From positions 447,842,502 to 447,906,501 of the forward strand of contig OZ010794.1 in NCBI GenBank assembly GCA_963932465.1: a stretch of DNA of 64,000 bases, written 5' to 3'. The position numbers were made by a program, and so were the translations under genes. Of this stretch, positions 34,763 to 44,668 are shown piece by piece. The notes beneath the pieces were generated by a model. The model did not search any database and was not told the DNA's origin. It worked only from the letters and a program-made list of their open reading frames with translations. This stretch comes from Maratus speciosus (lineage: Eukaryota > Arthropoda > Arachnida > Araneae > Salticidae). Positions within the stretch are counted from its first letter, which is position 1; the number at the start of each line of letters is the position of its first letter.

Positions 34763-35261
34763 CAGAGCCCGATTATCACAGGGGCACATGGGGCACGTGC
34801 CCTGGGACCACAATTTCAGGGGGCCCCATTTTGTGCACTCTCTGAAAATAAAAATTTCAATTTGTAGTTCACAGAAAAAAAAAAATATTTTTCTCATTCA
34901 TGTAGACTAAACTATATCGGTATTTTTCACTTGTAAACCTCGAAATCCCACGAAGAACGGATATTACACCTAACAAGTTTTATTCAGTCTTATAGGTTTC
35001 GAACATGTTTTATTCAGTCTTATACCTTTAGCGTTTTACTCACTTTAAAGTCCAGATAGTGCAGACGATTTTACCTTCCGATATTTTTAATGGATTTTTA
35101 CATGTGTCTATAATATATTGTTTTTTCGTAAAGTTATGGTTTAAGTTGTAAACTGTACGTAAAACCGTTTGTCCAAAATATAATGCATGGATTTTTTTAA
35201 GAAAAGGGGCCCAGACATGGCCTGTGTGCCCCGGGTTCAACATGGAGTTAATCAGGCTCTG
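34763..35261. mobile_element. Short non-autonomous hAT element, 499 bp
   Basis: A perfect 8-bp duplication CACGGGGG (34,755-34,762 and 35,262-35,269) flanks the inverted ends CAGAGCCCGATTATCAC and CAGAGCCTGATTAACTCC. Subterminal GGGGCACATGGGGCAC and GGCACACAGGCC-type stretches are also roughly inverted. It lies inside the right TIR of the Kolobok-like element. No coding potential. Confidence 0.85.
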
Positions 35262-35484
35262 CACGGGGGAACTTCCTTAATGCATTGTAAAAGCTACTAG
35301 AAAACGTTTCCGAAAATTATGGGCCACCAATAAAAATTTATTCTTGTAAATTCTTCTTTATATTTCGAAAATAATATATATATATTTTTAAAACTTTTCT
35401 AAGGATAAAGGAACACTATATTTGCGTTCGTGATTATTGTACATTTTCGTAAATTAACAAACCTTTGTCTTTTTTTACTGTGTA

Positions 35485-36660
35485 GAGTTATTTTCTATTT
35501 GACAAATAAAAGACTTAAAGTTTAATATTTCTGCCATAAATAACCAAGATTTAATTGGCGTAATATTTATTATTGTTCTTCAATTGATTAACCCTTCACT
35601 GCATCACGTGCCACATACTTAAAAACACTGTAATTCTTATTATGTGCCATGAATTTGGCCAATATGATCTCTATCACTGATCAAGAACAGTCCAAAGAAT
35701 GGAATAACAATTATTTTGACATGTCAGATGGCTGCATTTGACAAAAAATTACAATTTGTTCTTCGGAAACAAAAATAATTTCGATCAAGCTATTAAGGTA
35801 AAATTTACTTTCATCATTTTTACTGAATACTTAAAAATATTAACAGAAAAAAAGTTGCAGAGTGTTAAGCAGATAAAATTAATTAATTTAAGCTCATTTA
35901 GCTGCAAAATATAGCAATACAATATTTAAAAACCCTAATTGTGTACATAGGGTACACGCCATAAAATATCAAATTTTAGCTCAAAATTTGAAATTAATTT
36001 TTTTTTACTATTTTTCCCTTTATTGGACCGATATATAGATTTCAAATAATTTTTTTTTTCATAAATATAGAAAAAAATCGTGCAGTGAAGGGTTAATAAT
36101 ATGTACAAAATATTCATTCTCAATTCGTAATTATTTATTTAATGAATTACATCGATTCTGCAAATCAAAATTTGAACATTTTCGTTTCTGTATTTGAAAA
36201 CAGCATCATCCCTACAAAACACTAGAAAAGTATTTTTCAAATTTTCGTATCGGAAATAAATTAGAGTAAATTAAAAACATTTACTTATTACGCTGTGCAT
36301 AAATATTGACATACACAATGTAATAATATGGTTTTTAATTTAACAATAGGATTTTTTAAAGCTGAGTTACTACTTTCTACTTCATAAAGGAGAACAAAAT
36401 CAGAGTTTAATAATGCTTCTATAACTGCACAGACTTTGTAACTATTTATTATCATTATTTAATTAATAAATAAATGTGTAAAAAATATTTATTTGATTTC
36501 TTTGTTCAATCGATTAATAAATATGTACCGAATATATAATTTCATTTTGCGACTATTCATTTACTAAATTACAGTGATAGAGCAAATCAAAATGTGAACA
36601 TTTTTGTTTAGTTTCACTGTATTTAAAAATAGCACAACCCTTTAAAACACTTTGAAACAA
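35485..36660. repeat. Diverged ~300-400-bp tandem repeat, right part
   Basis: Continuation of the 30.2-31.1 kb repeat: ATTTCTGCCATAAATAACCAAG at 35,530 matches 30,515; GTGCATAAATATTGA at 36,295 matches 31,065; AGCAAATCAAAATGTGAACA at 36,581 matches 30,945. Copies are strongly diverged. It is interrupted by a TTAA MITE. Confidence 0.75.
35592..36092. mobile_element. TTAA-type (piggyBac-like) MITE, 501 bp
   Basis: TTAA is at 35,588-35,591 and 36,093-36,096. The ends CCCTTCACTGCA and ...TGCAGTGAAGGG are perfect 12-bp inverted repeats. No coding content. Confidence 0.85.
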
Positions 36661-36990
36661 TTTGAAAATTGAATCTACAGAATTCCAGGCATTCCCTTTA
36701 TCTCCAATTTTTGTCGCCAATAGAATTCGATCGCCAACTCTTTCAGCCGGTAGAAGCTCAGCTGTGGATGCTCCGTATTTACACTTCAGCTGTTCTACCT
36801 GTCACATCTTCCGCTGTGCCGGGTTGAAAAATAAAGAAAAAAAAAATAAATAAAAAGAGTGGAGTTTAGAGGAATAAAGTGGATTTGTTCATCTGGAGTT
36901 TTGTTTTCGTTTGCGTGACGTGAATTTTGTCGTCTGCCTCATTTTGGGAATTATTTTCTGGAACACTTTTAACTGGAGTTATCGCCGAAA
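36661..36990 (+). promoter_or_regulatory. Possible 5' leader of the candidate exon
   Basis: This is the least repeat-like interval nearby. It contains CAGCTG-type words near 36,757 and 36,786 and is followed by a stretch without recognisable repeats. An in-frame TAA lies 21 bp upstream of the ATG at 36,991. No TATA box was picked out. It is called only because of the exon-like sequence downstream. Confidence 0.2.
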
Positions 36991-37079
36991 ATGACGGAAA
37001 ATCTCACAAAGTTACCAGTGAAAAGTATTTTAAGAAAAAGTTCGCTTACTTTTATAGAGCATGATGATTCGGAAATCCA
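36991..37079 (+). CDS. Candidate first coding exon with a PP1-docking-like SILK motif
   Basis: The ATG (GCCGAAAATGA context) opens 29 codons: MTENLTKLPVKSILRKSSLT, then FIEHDDSEI, then a CA that abuts a good splice donor GTGAGT at 37,080. Without splicing the frame ends after one more codon (TGA at 37,081). Residues 12-15, SILR, fit the protein phosphatase 1 docking consensus [GS]IL[RK], known from inhibitor-2 and KNL1, usually near the N-terminus. LTF at 19-21 sits where an RVxF-like motif often follows, but it lacks the basic residue at the right place. An in-frame stop upstream supports this start. At least seven diverged copies follow. No second exon was found, so gene identity and function are unknown. 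Confidence 0.35.
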
Positions 37080-37964
37080 GTGAGTACACTTTTCTGATAT
37101 TAATAATATATATATATGTTTTGTTTGTGTGTTTAATTTATATCTGATTTGAGTATTTATGTTTACTTATATCTATATTAAGTTCCACAAAGTTACCAAT
37201 GAAATATATCTCAAGAAAAAGTTCTCTTATTTTTATTGAGCATCATGAAACTGAAATTCACTGAATGCTCTTATCAGCTAATTTTTGTGTGTTTAATTTA
37301 TCTGAATTTCACGTGTAATTTCAGTGCCAAAAAAAGATGTATTATTAAATAATTTGTAGTGATGTTATGAAGTACAAAAACATGTTACAGATAAATAGAT
37401 TGTGTAAAAATTTATATTTTATTTCACGAAGTTATCAATGAAAAATATTTTAGAGAAAAGTTTGCGTATTTTTATTGAGCATGATGATACAAACATTTAG
37501 AGAGTACTCTTTCCTGCTAATTTTTTTGCATTTAAATTATATCTGATCAAGTTTAAAAATAAATAAATAAAATAAAATGAATTATCATCATTATATAATT
37601 GTAGTCACATGACCAGATACAGAAACGTATTACAGTTCTAAATAAATTAGATAAAATTTATATTTAAATTTATATTAAATATCACAAATTACCCAGAAAA
37701 ATTATCTTAAGAAAAACATCTCTTACTTTTACTAGGTATAATGAATTTGCGAACACTACCTTTTGATAATTTTTGTGGGTTTAATTAATCTGAAATGGAT
37801 GTATGATTTGATTGTTTAAAATATTATAGAAATGTAAAAATTAATGTCATTTGTAGCGATGTTAAGAGATACAGAAACATGTTACATTTATAAATAGATT
37901 ACATAAAATTTATGCTTAATAAAATTCATATTAAATTTCACAAATTTATCAGTGAAAAATATTT

Positions 37965-38002
<38 letters not shown>

Positions 38003-38329
38003 CAGCATGATGAATTAGAAATTCAGTGGGTATTCTTTTCCGATAATTTGTGTGTGCATTATATGATTTGTTTATATGACAGGAGTACCTAAAACAAAAG
38101 AAAAAATGCAGCTTTATGACATTTGTCGTGGTATTAAGTGCAACAGACACGTGTTACAGTTATAAATATGTTACGTAAAACTTATGTTTAATAAAATGTA
38201 TATCTCACAAAATTGCTTGATAAAACTTAATTAGTGAAAAATATTTTAAGAAATTGTTCATTTACTTTTATCGAGCACGATAATTCATAAATTCAGTAGG
38301 TATAATTTTCTACTATTTTTTATTGTTAA

Positions 38330-38548
38330 CCCCTTAACAGTGTGGCCCGAACTGGATTCGGGCAAGAACACTTTGCTTGCTTCGTTATTAAAAGCATTTT
38401 GATACCACTAATTTGTAACTGTAAATTTATCTTTATTGATTGTCAGATACTTTTCGATTAAGTAAGGTAGATATTTTAGTATGGAAAAAGTGGTGTCCAG
38501 CCCCATTTTTAATTTTTCTGTAAGAAAACAAATGTCACTGTTAAGGGG
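38330..38548 (+). mobile_element. TTAA-type (piggyBac-like) MITE, 219 bp
   Basis: TTAA is at 38,326-38,329 and 38,549-38,552. The inverted ends CCCCTTAACAGTG and CACTGTTAAGGGG are perfect. The interior hairpin GCCCGAACTGGATTCGGGC is shared with the MITE at 8487-8703. Confidence 0.9.
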
Positions 38549-39093
38549 TTAAATTATCTTAACATTATATAAGCCACAAACAATATTGCCAAAAATTTCG
38601 AGTTGACACCGGAAAATGTTTTATACTAATTTTTATTTATTTTATTCATGAATTATCTAGCGTTATAATAACTAAAAAAAGTATTAAAACTTTCTGGGGG
38701 GAATTTAGAAATTCTTAACGATAATTTTTTAAATGATGCATAAAGGCGTGAGCGCGACCTGTATAGTATTAATCACATATGTAATTTCATAGCCTGAAAT
38801 AAAAGTGTCATTAAATATCATTATTGCCATGTTGAGAGATACAGAAATTTGTTATAGTTATAAATCGAATACATAAAATTTATGTTCAATAAAAATTTTA
38901 AATCTCGCAAAGTTACCTCGAAAAAATATTTTCAGTAAAATTTACCGGTTTATTTATTTATTTATTTATTTATTTATTTTTTTTTTTTTTTTATGAATCA
39001 AGAAATTTAATGGATACTTTTTTCCTTTAATTTTTTTTGTTTAAATTATCTGAATTGCATATATGATTTGAATGTCTGAAAATTATTATAACC

Positions 39094-39312
39094 CTTTAAG
39101 ACCGGAAGTATTTTGGTAGAATTGAAAAGTTTTGGTTGTTTCCCCTAATTAATAAGGTCATATTTGATTGAAAAAATATTTAAAGAAATATCTGATGTCA
39201 GGATATGTCAAGAGCGGATCTACGCAATTCAGTGGCTGCACTGTGGGTGCAAGATCAACTTAAAATCGCACAAAAAGAGGAAAATGTTGTGTAAGTCAGG
39301 TCATAAAGGGGT
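39094..39312. mobile_element. Small MITE with CCCTTTAAGACC ends
   Basis: The ends ACCCTTTAAGACC and the inverse CCCCTTTATGACC lie inside a copy of the ~250-bp repeat. The flanks are TATA-like rather than clear TTAA, so the target duplication is uncertain. The interior has a GTGGCTGCACTGTGGGTGCA patch. Confidence 0.55.
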
Positions 39313-39794
39313 ATCATTATGCCATTTGTAATGACGTTAAAAGATACACGAATGTATTAAATTTATAAATAGGTCACATAAAATTTGTAATTATGTAATT
39401 TTTTTTTCAACATTGGTATGATGGCTAAATAAAATCGAAAGGATAATTGAACATCACATTTAATATGCGAATTTTTCGAACGAACGTATAAAGCCAAAAT
39501 AAGGGGGGGGGGGGAATCAGAAATATTTTAAACGTAAAGTGATTAAAAATGTTTCATAATATAGTATGCATATTTAATTATTTTTAAACTGCATAACTGA
39601 ATGCGTAAAATTTACACGCTCCAATATTATATCGTTTGCAATCACGTTAATTGGTATAAAAATGTATTACAGTTTTAGACAGACAAAGAAAAAGGCATAT
39701 TTTTGTTATTATGTAATGAGAATTGCAGAAAACAATTTAATTTTTTTTTGTATATTTAACATATAAAATAAAATGAATGATGGAGTATTTTAAA

Positions 39795-39835
39795 CTAGCG
39801 GATCCGCCCGGCGTTACCCGGTCCCGTGATAATAA
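39795..39835 (-). mobile_element. Helitron 3' terminus
   Basis: The minus strand ends GGGTAACGCCGGGCGGATCC then GCTAG before T. This CCGGG...GCCGGGCGGAT hairpin with CTAG is a familiar Helitron 3' end in invertebrates. The element would run rightwards; its 5' end was not found, and a MITE follows directly. Confidence 0.65.
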
Positions 39836-40003
39836 CAGGGTTGCCACAGACGACTATTTTTTAATACTATTTCGGATCACTTTTTAACAAAAAACTGTTA
39901 CATACTCTTTGACAGCATTTGAAAGAGAAATATACTACAAAATGTATATCTTAAAAATAGTGGTGCGAACATAATATAAAATGAGTCGTCCGTGGCCACC
40001 CTG
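39836..40003. mobile_element. MITE, 168 bp, CAGGGTTGCCACAGACGACT ends
   Basis: The inverted ends are CAGGGTTGCCACAGACGACT and the inverse of CAGGGTGGCCACGGACGACT. AT-rich flanks (ATAATAA and TAATAAC) suggest a short target duplication. A similar single end lies at 23,315 (CAGGGTTGCCACAGGCGAC). Confidence 0.8.
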
Positions 40004-40447
40004 TAATAACTTTAAATATACCTGAAATCATATATATATATAAACGTTTCTAATGAACCTCAATTGTAAAGAATTTTAAGTTAAAAATTGTTGAATATTA
40101 AATAAATTGCTAAAAAGTAAATGAAATTAAGTTTATAAAAATACATTAAATTAGAGGTATTTGAAAAATTATTTTTAATAAAGCTCAGATGCTTTTATTG
40201 AGAATGATGATTTAGAAATTCATTGCTTACTATTTATGCTATTTTTGGGGTGTTTAAATTAAACCGGGCTCGTACATGTGATTTTAGCGCTTAAAATACG
40301 TATCATTATATCATTTGTAGTGATGATAAGCGGTTCAAAAACGTATTACAATTATAAAAAAAATACGCGAAATTTATATATAATAAAATTTACAACACAT
40401 TTCCCAAAGTGATCGGTGGAAAGTATTTTAAGAAACAAGATTTCTTA

Positions 40448-40660
40448 TTACTTTACTCTATCTTTAATAGAAAAAAATATTGTAATCAAAAGTTTTTTCG
40501 ATTTTCGGTTTTCGACGAATTTATGCATTTTAGGGGTCAGAGATCCCCAAAAACATGATTATACAAAATATCTGTCTGTTCGTCTGTCCGTGTGTCGCCA
40601 TTGTACCATCGAAAAGCATATGAAGTTATGCATAGAATTGCACTAAATGTTTTGTGTAGG
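40448..40660 (+). mobile_element. HINE-type family 1, 5' fragment
   Basis: It contains the TTACTTTACTCTATCTTTAA hairpin start, the TTTTAGGGGTCAGAGATCCC block, a TCTGTCTGTTCGTCTGTCCG microsatellite and the first part of a CATCGAAAAG array unit, then stops. It is 3'-truncated relative to copies at 4237 and 21,481. Confidence 0.7.
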
Positions 40661-41695
40661 GTAATTCCGGGATTTATGCCGTACATTTTTTTGAATTTGT
40701 GTATAAAGTCCCATGGTGGACATAAAATAAAAATAAAATCATGCTGTGCTATTTAATGTTAAATATACAACGCGTGTACTGCGACAAAAAAATTCAAGAC
40801 AAATAATTAATATTTTTTAACAATTTTTTTCTAAAACATTACACTGCGGCGCGTCACCCGTACATTCAAGCTGAGACGCCGCACTTGTGTGGTAGTTATG
40901 CCGCGCTTGTAATAAGAACAAAATGAAATTATAAATAAAAATATTCAAAAAAAATATCCAGATCTGGACTATAATTAACGATGTAATAACAAAATGAAAC
41001 TAAATGAGTACAATTAAACGTAGAGGAAAAGGTCCAAATACCGGCTACCACATTTGCTTTCAATCTAAATGATGCAATTTTCAAAATTAATAAATAAAAA
41101 GTGACAGCAGGGTACCTTGACATGTTTTACACATGTTTAGAGGGAAAAAAATCAGTTTAAAAGGCGTTTTCTATTTATAAAAAGCAAAATTCCGAAAGTC
41201 TTCAAATTTTGAGTTTTTAAAATGGGATCTAAATACGGGCTACCTAAGTTTTTTTTTCCAAAAAATCACGCAAATAGAGCTAATGACAATTATTAAGCAA
41301 TAAGAAAATTATTTTAATAAATTTTATTGATTAATAGCATTTCTTATCCACAGAAAAAATACGCAATTTTTAATAAACAAGTATTTTTGTCAAATTTATA
41401 AAATTCTTTACGACTATCTCTCACAGTCTTCTTCCCATTATGTTTCTAGTTTTGTTTTTTAACGTGTAAAACAAAAAAAAATTGCTGATTGAAATGAAAA
41501 TTATTTTATCCGAAAAAATCACAAACATAATATCGCTCTCTGCGTTTGTGCAGTCCCTATCAGCCCACATATCGCATTCTTAACATTGAACCTAGAATCC
41601 CCTCCCCCATTCTTGTCTACAGAGAAAGCACCCATGCAGAAGACACAAATTGCATCATCTTCCTCTGTTGGCTATTTTCTTTCTCACTTTTTTAA

Positions 41696-42007
41696 CCCTC
41701 TCGCTGCGTAATTGTTTTATCAAAATAGCTTCAAAAATTGCGTATTTAACCCCTTCGCGACGAGAGTCTTTTAAGAATTTTTATTCTTTTGTCATCTGTT
41801 TTTCAAAACAAAAATTTTTGCCTAATTTAATCGGGAAAATGCTCAGATTAAATAAGGCAAACTTTAGAATAAAAAAATAACTGGTGGGAATAATTAAGGA
41901 GGGTTAATTAGACGGAAAAAAATTGTATCCCCGAGGAAAACTCGTGTTGCGCAGATTTTGCTTATTTTACGTTGTCCGAGGAAATCTCGGATTGCGCAGC
42001 GAGAGGG
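41696..42007. mobile_element. TTAA-type (piggyBac-like) MITE, outer
   Basis: TTAA is at 41,692-41,695 and 42,008-42,011. The inverted ends CCCTCTCGCTGCG and CGCAGCGAGAGGG are perfect. Interior CCGAGGAAAACTCG and CCGAGGAAATCTCGG hairpins are repeated. It contains a second TTAA element at 41,750-41,903. Confidence 0.9.
41750..41903. mobile_element. TTAA-type MITE, inner, related to 58,215
   Basis: TTAA is at 41,746-41,749 and 41,904-41,907. The left end CCCCTTCGCGACGAG and the body (ATTTTTGCCTAATTTAAT, AATAAGGCAAACTTTA, AATAACTGGTG) match the element at 58,215-58,403. The right end is shorter than in that copy, so it is either deleted or truncated. Confidence 0.65.
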
Positions 42008-42859
42008 TTAAAATCCAATTTCTGCCTCTTTCGCCTGGTTTACTCCGTTATTTTCTTTTCTTTCTCTTCACATTTATTACAGGAGTGTCCAACAGCGTTT
42101 TTTGGGAAGTGATCCGGTAACCAGTGTCGGTCTTGAAGAATTATGGCCACGGTTGCATTTTTCATATTGCGAAATGGGACTGGAACTATTTTTGAACCAT
42201 TTAAAGTAATTTATTAATTATGGAACTATTTAAATTAATTTATTTTCCTCCCCTTCAAGCAGAGCAACCGAGAGAGGTCCAAATACCGGCTAGCCGGTAT
42301 TTAGACCACTCTAGGTAGCCGGTATTCGGACCACTGCTATGTTTAAGTTAAAACCGGTGTTACTCATTCATATAATAAAATACCAATAATGTGCGCGCGG
42401 CAATTGAGAGCTAAATATGTCTAGAAAACAACTTCATCAGCAATTCAAACCAACATACGATCAGTATATATTTAAAAAATGAGAAACACACATGTGAAAA
42501 ACTTTTGATGCACCAGATTACGTCGATTAGACACTTTTGTATTTACTATTTGTAAATGAGACAGACTTCAGTGACGTAATTTTCGTAACTTTCTTCTCTC
42601 AATTAAAGCTACAAACTCTGCCTATCACCGCTAGGCTGTGCTACGCTCAGTTCTCAGAACACCTAGTAGCCGGTATTTGAACCTTTTCCTCTATTAGTAG
42701 ATTCAAATTAATAATTGTTTGCCTACTTTCACTACTAAAATTATAAACTTATTTTTTTTACATTAAATTTTAATTGTTATTTCAGCAATAACGTTACATC
42801 AATGTATTAGAGAGGGAAAAGGAAAAAAGTAAAATTGTATTTCATAATTTATTTGTTAA

Positions 42860-43059
42860 CCCTTTCGGGACCGGTGGCTTTTACACAAATTTTATTCGGT
42901 TGCACCACTTTTCTAAAATAAGATACCTTTATTTAAATAAACATGAAAATGCTCTAATTAAAGAAAGCAAATATTATTTTCCTTTTTTACTGGCGCCAGA
43001 AACAAATTTTGTATGCTCTTTATGAAGGTGCTTATATGCACCTATGGTCCCGAATGGGG
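42860..43059. mobile_element. TTAA-type MITE, right border decayed
   Basis: TTAA is at 42,856-42,859. The left end CCCTTTCGGGACCGG pairs imperfectly with the inverse of the right end (CCCCATTCGGGACCATA), but no TTAA follows on the right. Confidence 0.5.
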
Positions 43060-44254
43060 AGACCTGTTTTTTTTACTATAATCTACAGAAAAAATGTCGA
43101 AAACGTACAGTCTTTATGTAACTACATTTGACACATGATGCAAGAGAAACCAATTACACTTCCTCTTCTTTGGAGTAGTTTTCTAAACATTACTTGCAAA
43201 GAACATTTGCGTTACGCGTAATCGAATTTTTTATTATTATCATCTTGACTTGCATCTTTCTTGCCCTTCTTACTTTTTATTTTTCCCTTTTTCTCCTTTG
43301 GTTTTAGTAAACTTGATAACATGCCTAACGTTGTTAGTCTGTGCAAAAAGAAAAGGAAAAGTTAATAACACTTAATCATCCCGTACAAAAGAAACTGCGG
43401 CATGTATACCGGAATTTCAGTGCGGCATGTATCGCATTTTGCATGGTGCAGACGTCGGCTATCACAGTTACCTGCCATCGCTAAGGGGAATGGCGTAACC
43501 ATACACACAGTACTCTATACAATCCCTACACTTAGTTTTAACTTCGAAATCATGCATGCATTTAGTAATTAGTGTATGAAAAGTATTTAAACATAACGTG
43601 TTTAAAAATTTGGACAGTGAAATCATGCACTTACGTCAAAATAACAGGATTGCAAAAAATCTGGCTAAAATTTAAAAAAGCCAGGCCGGTGGATTTTATT
43701 GGTTTTAACCGGCTTTTTTTGGCCAAAATTGGCCTTTTTTGGCTATAATTGGCTTTTATACAATGAAGCATTGTAATTATAAACTCACATTTTAAAGTGT
43801 TTTTAATTAGTTTTAAAGACATTTAATTGATTTAGAGTTTAATAAGTAACCCAATTTCTCAGTAATGAGGACATTAATATTGGAATAACACTTAGATGGT
43901 TTTGCTTGAGATTTGTAGTCAGAATTGCAAATATGTCAGCTAAATTTTAAAACAGCCATACCAACTGCCAATTTTTTCATTTTTACTGCTTTATAAAATT
44001 AGAGGACAATGGTTACTTAGTTACATGTTTTATTACTTAATTAATTTTAAGAGCTATTAATATACAAGTCTTATTTTATTTCTAGTAAACATTTAAAATT
44101 ATACATAGTCATATTAATAAAAACACCATTTCTCACTATTAAAAACATTATGAATAGCATATGCATGAATATGCTTAGCAACAAGCTATTTTAAATGGAA
44201 ATCAAATTTTAAAGTAATTTCTTAAAAGGCGCAAAGGCCAACATAGTGAAAAAG

Positions 44255-44326
44255 ATTCCAAGCGGGACTCGAACCCGGGCCATCAGTATAGCGCACTGAC
44301 GTTCTACCGACTAAACCACTTGGAAC
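44255..44326 (-). tRNA. tRNA-like gene or pseudogene, 72 nt, anticodon position GCU
   Basis: The minus strand folds as a cloverleaf: acceptor GTTCCAA/TTGGAAT, D stem GTTT/GAAC, anticodon stem TCAGT/ACTGA with loop GCGCTAT, and T arm CGGG-TTCGAGT-CCCG. The B box GGTTCGAGTCC is perfect and a T5 terminator follows at once (44,250-44,254). Against a working gene are C instead of U at position 33, the short variable arm although GCU would be serine, and its place inside a hAT element next to repeated sequence. A tRNA-derived SINE head is the alternative. Confidence 0.45.
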
Positions 44327-44460
44327 GATACCCAGCAAGGAAAATTTCTCACTATTATATGTTAACAAGACTGCAAACGCAGCACAAGATGGAATATTTC
44401 TCGTTAGCCACCGACCTAGGGGCAAGCACGGAACATAATTAAATCCAGCATCGATATAGA

Positions 44461-44668
44461 AACTATATTAACACATGGAAATTATTCCATAGGGAAACAT
44501 TCGCCTTGCATATAATATTTCAAATGAAAATCAAATTTTAAAGTAATTGCTTAAAAGGCGCAAAGGCCTTTGAAAATTTTCCCTTTGAAGAGGCAAAATT
44601 TGATTTTCATTTGAAATATTATATGCAAGGTGAATGTTTCCCTATGGAATAATTTCCATGTGTTAATA
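44461..44668. mobile_element. Foldback MITE, arms ~90 bp
   Basis: The arm at 44,468-44,560 (ACACATGGAAATTATTCCAT ...) is inverted at 44,578-44,663. The inner arm block AAATCAAATTTTAAAGTAAT with AAAAGGCGCAAAGGCC also occurs once more, outside, at 44,200-44,240. AGCAACAAGC is present at 44,178 and 44,670, so the whole 44.2-44.67 kb block including the tRNA-like part may be one element. Confidence 0.75.

Larger units (their letters stand above)
33850..35276 (-). mobile_element. Kolobok-like element with TTAA target, split by hAT
   Basis: TTAA lies at 33,846-33,849 and 35,277-35,280. The inverted ends are GGGGGTTCCCCCGTGTGG and GGAAGTTCCCCCGTGAAATG. TTAA followed by GG-rich ends, rather than CCC, fits Kolobok/T2-type elements better than piggyBac. 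The minus-strand fragment at 34,451-34,585 ends in YGPGIAD, typical of transposase tails of that kind. The right terminus is interrupted by a hAT element at 34,763-35,261; excision at its 8-bp duplication restores the TIR. Confidence 0.6.
31129..35482. mobile_element. 4.35-kb TA-flanked composite element
   Basis: The ends CACTGTAAAGAAATAAGG and the inverse of the right end (CACAGTAAAAAAAGACAAAGG region) match for about 45 bp, including AAAATGTAC at the inner side. TA borders both ends (31,127-31,128 and 35,483-35,484). The flanks join as ...AAATTAATA + GAGTTATTTTCTATTTGAC, the sequence uninterrupted at 30,466-30,495, so this is a real insertion into a ~300-bp repeat unit. Inside are a HINE-like array, a Kolobok-like TTAA element and a hAT element. 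No intact transposase is present. Confidence 0.8.
36985..40450 (+). repeat. ~250-bp diverged tandem repeat containing the exon-like block
   Basis: Copies of the CACAAAGTTACCAGTGAAAA ... TTTTATTGAGCATGATGA block occur near 37,005, 37,185, 37,425, 37,683, 37,938, 38,220, 38,905, 40,190 (3' half) and 40,405 (5' half), spaced about 180-270 bp where uninterrupted. Intron-like parts (GTTACAGTTATAAATAGATTAC, TAAAATTTATGTTTAATAAAAT) repeat too. Several copies keep ILRK/TFIEHDD-like codons but lack the ATG, and no acceptor is obvious. The array is interrupted by MITEs at 38,330 and 39,094 and by a Helitron end at 39,795. Confidence 0.75.
41023..42691. mobile_element. TIR element, ~1.67 kb, GAGGAAAAGGTCCAAATACC ends
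   Basis: The inverted ends GAGGAAAAGGTCCAAATACC...GGCTAC and their inverse (with one change) are flanked by TA. The motif AATACCGGCTA is repeated inside near 42,275-42,340 in both orientations. A nested pair of TTAA elements occupies 41,696-42,007. No recognisable transposase. Superfamily uncertain; TA suggests Tc1/mariner. Confidence 0.75.

Noticed and set aside
44255..44326. A functional tRNA-Ser(GCU).
   Set aside because: No U at position 33, no long variable arm, and it lies in a mobile-element block; kept only as tRNA-like.
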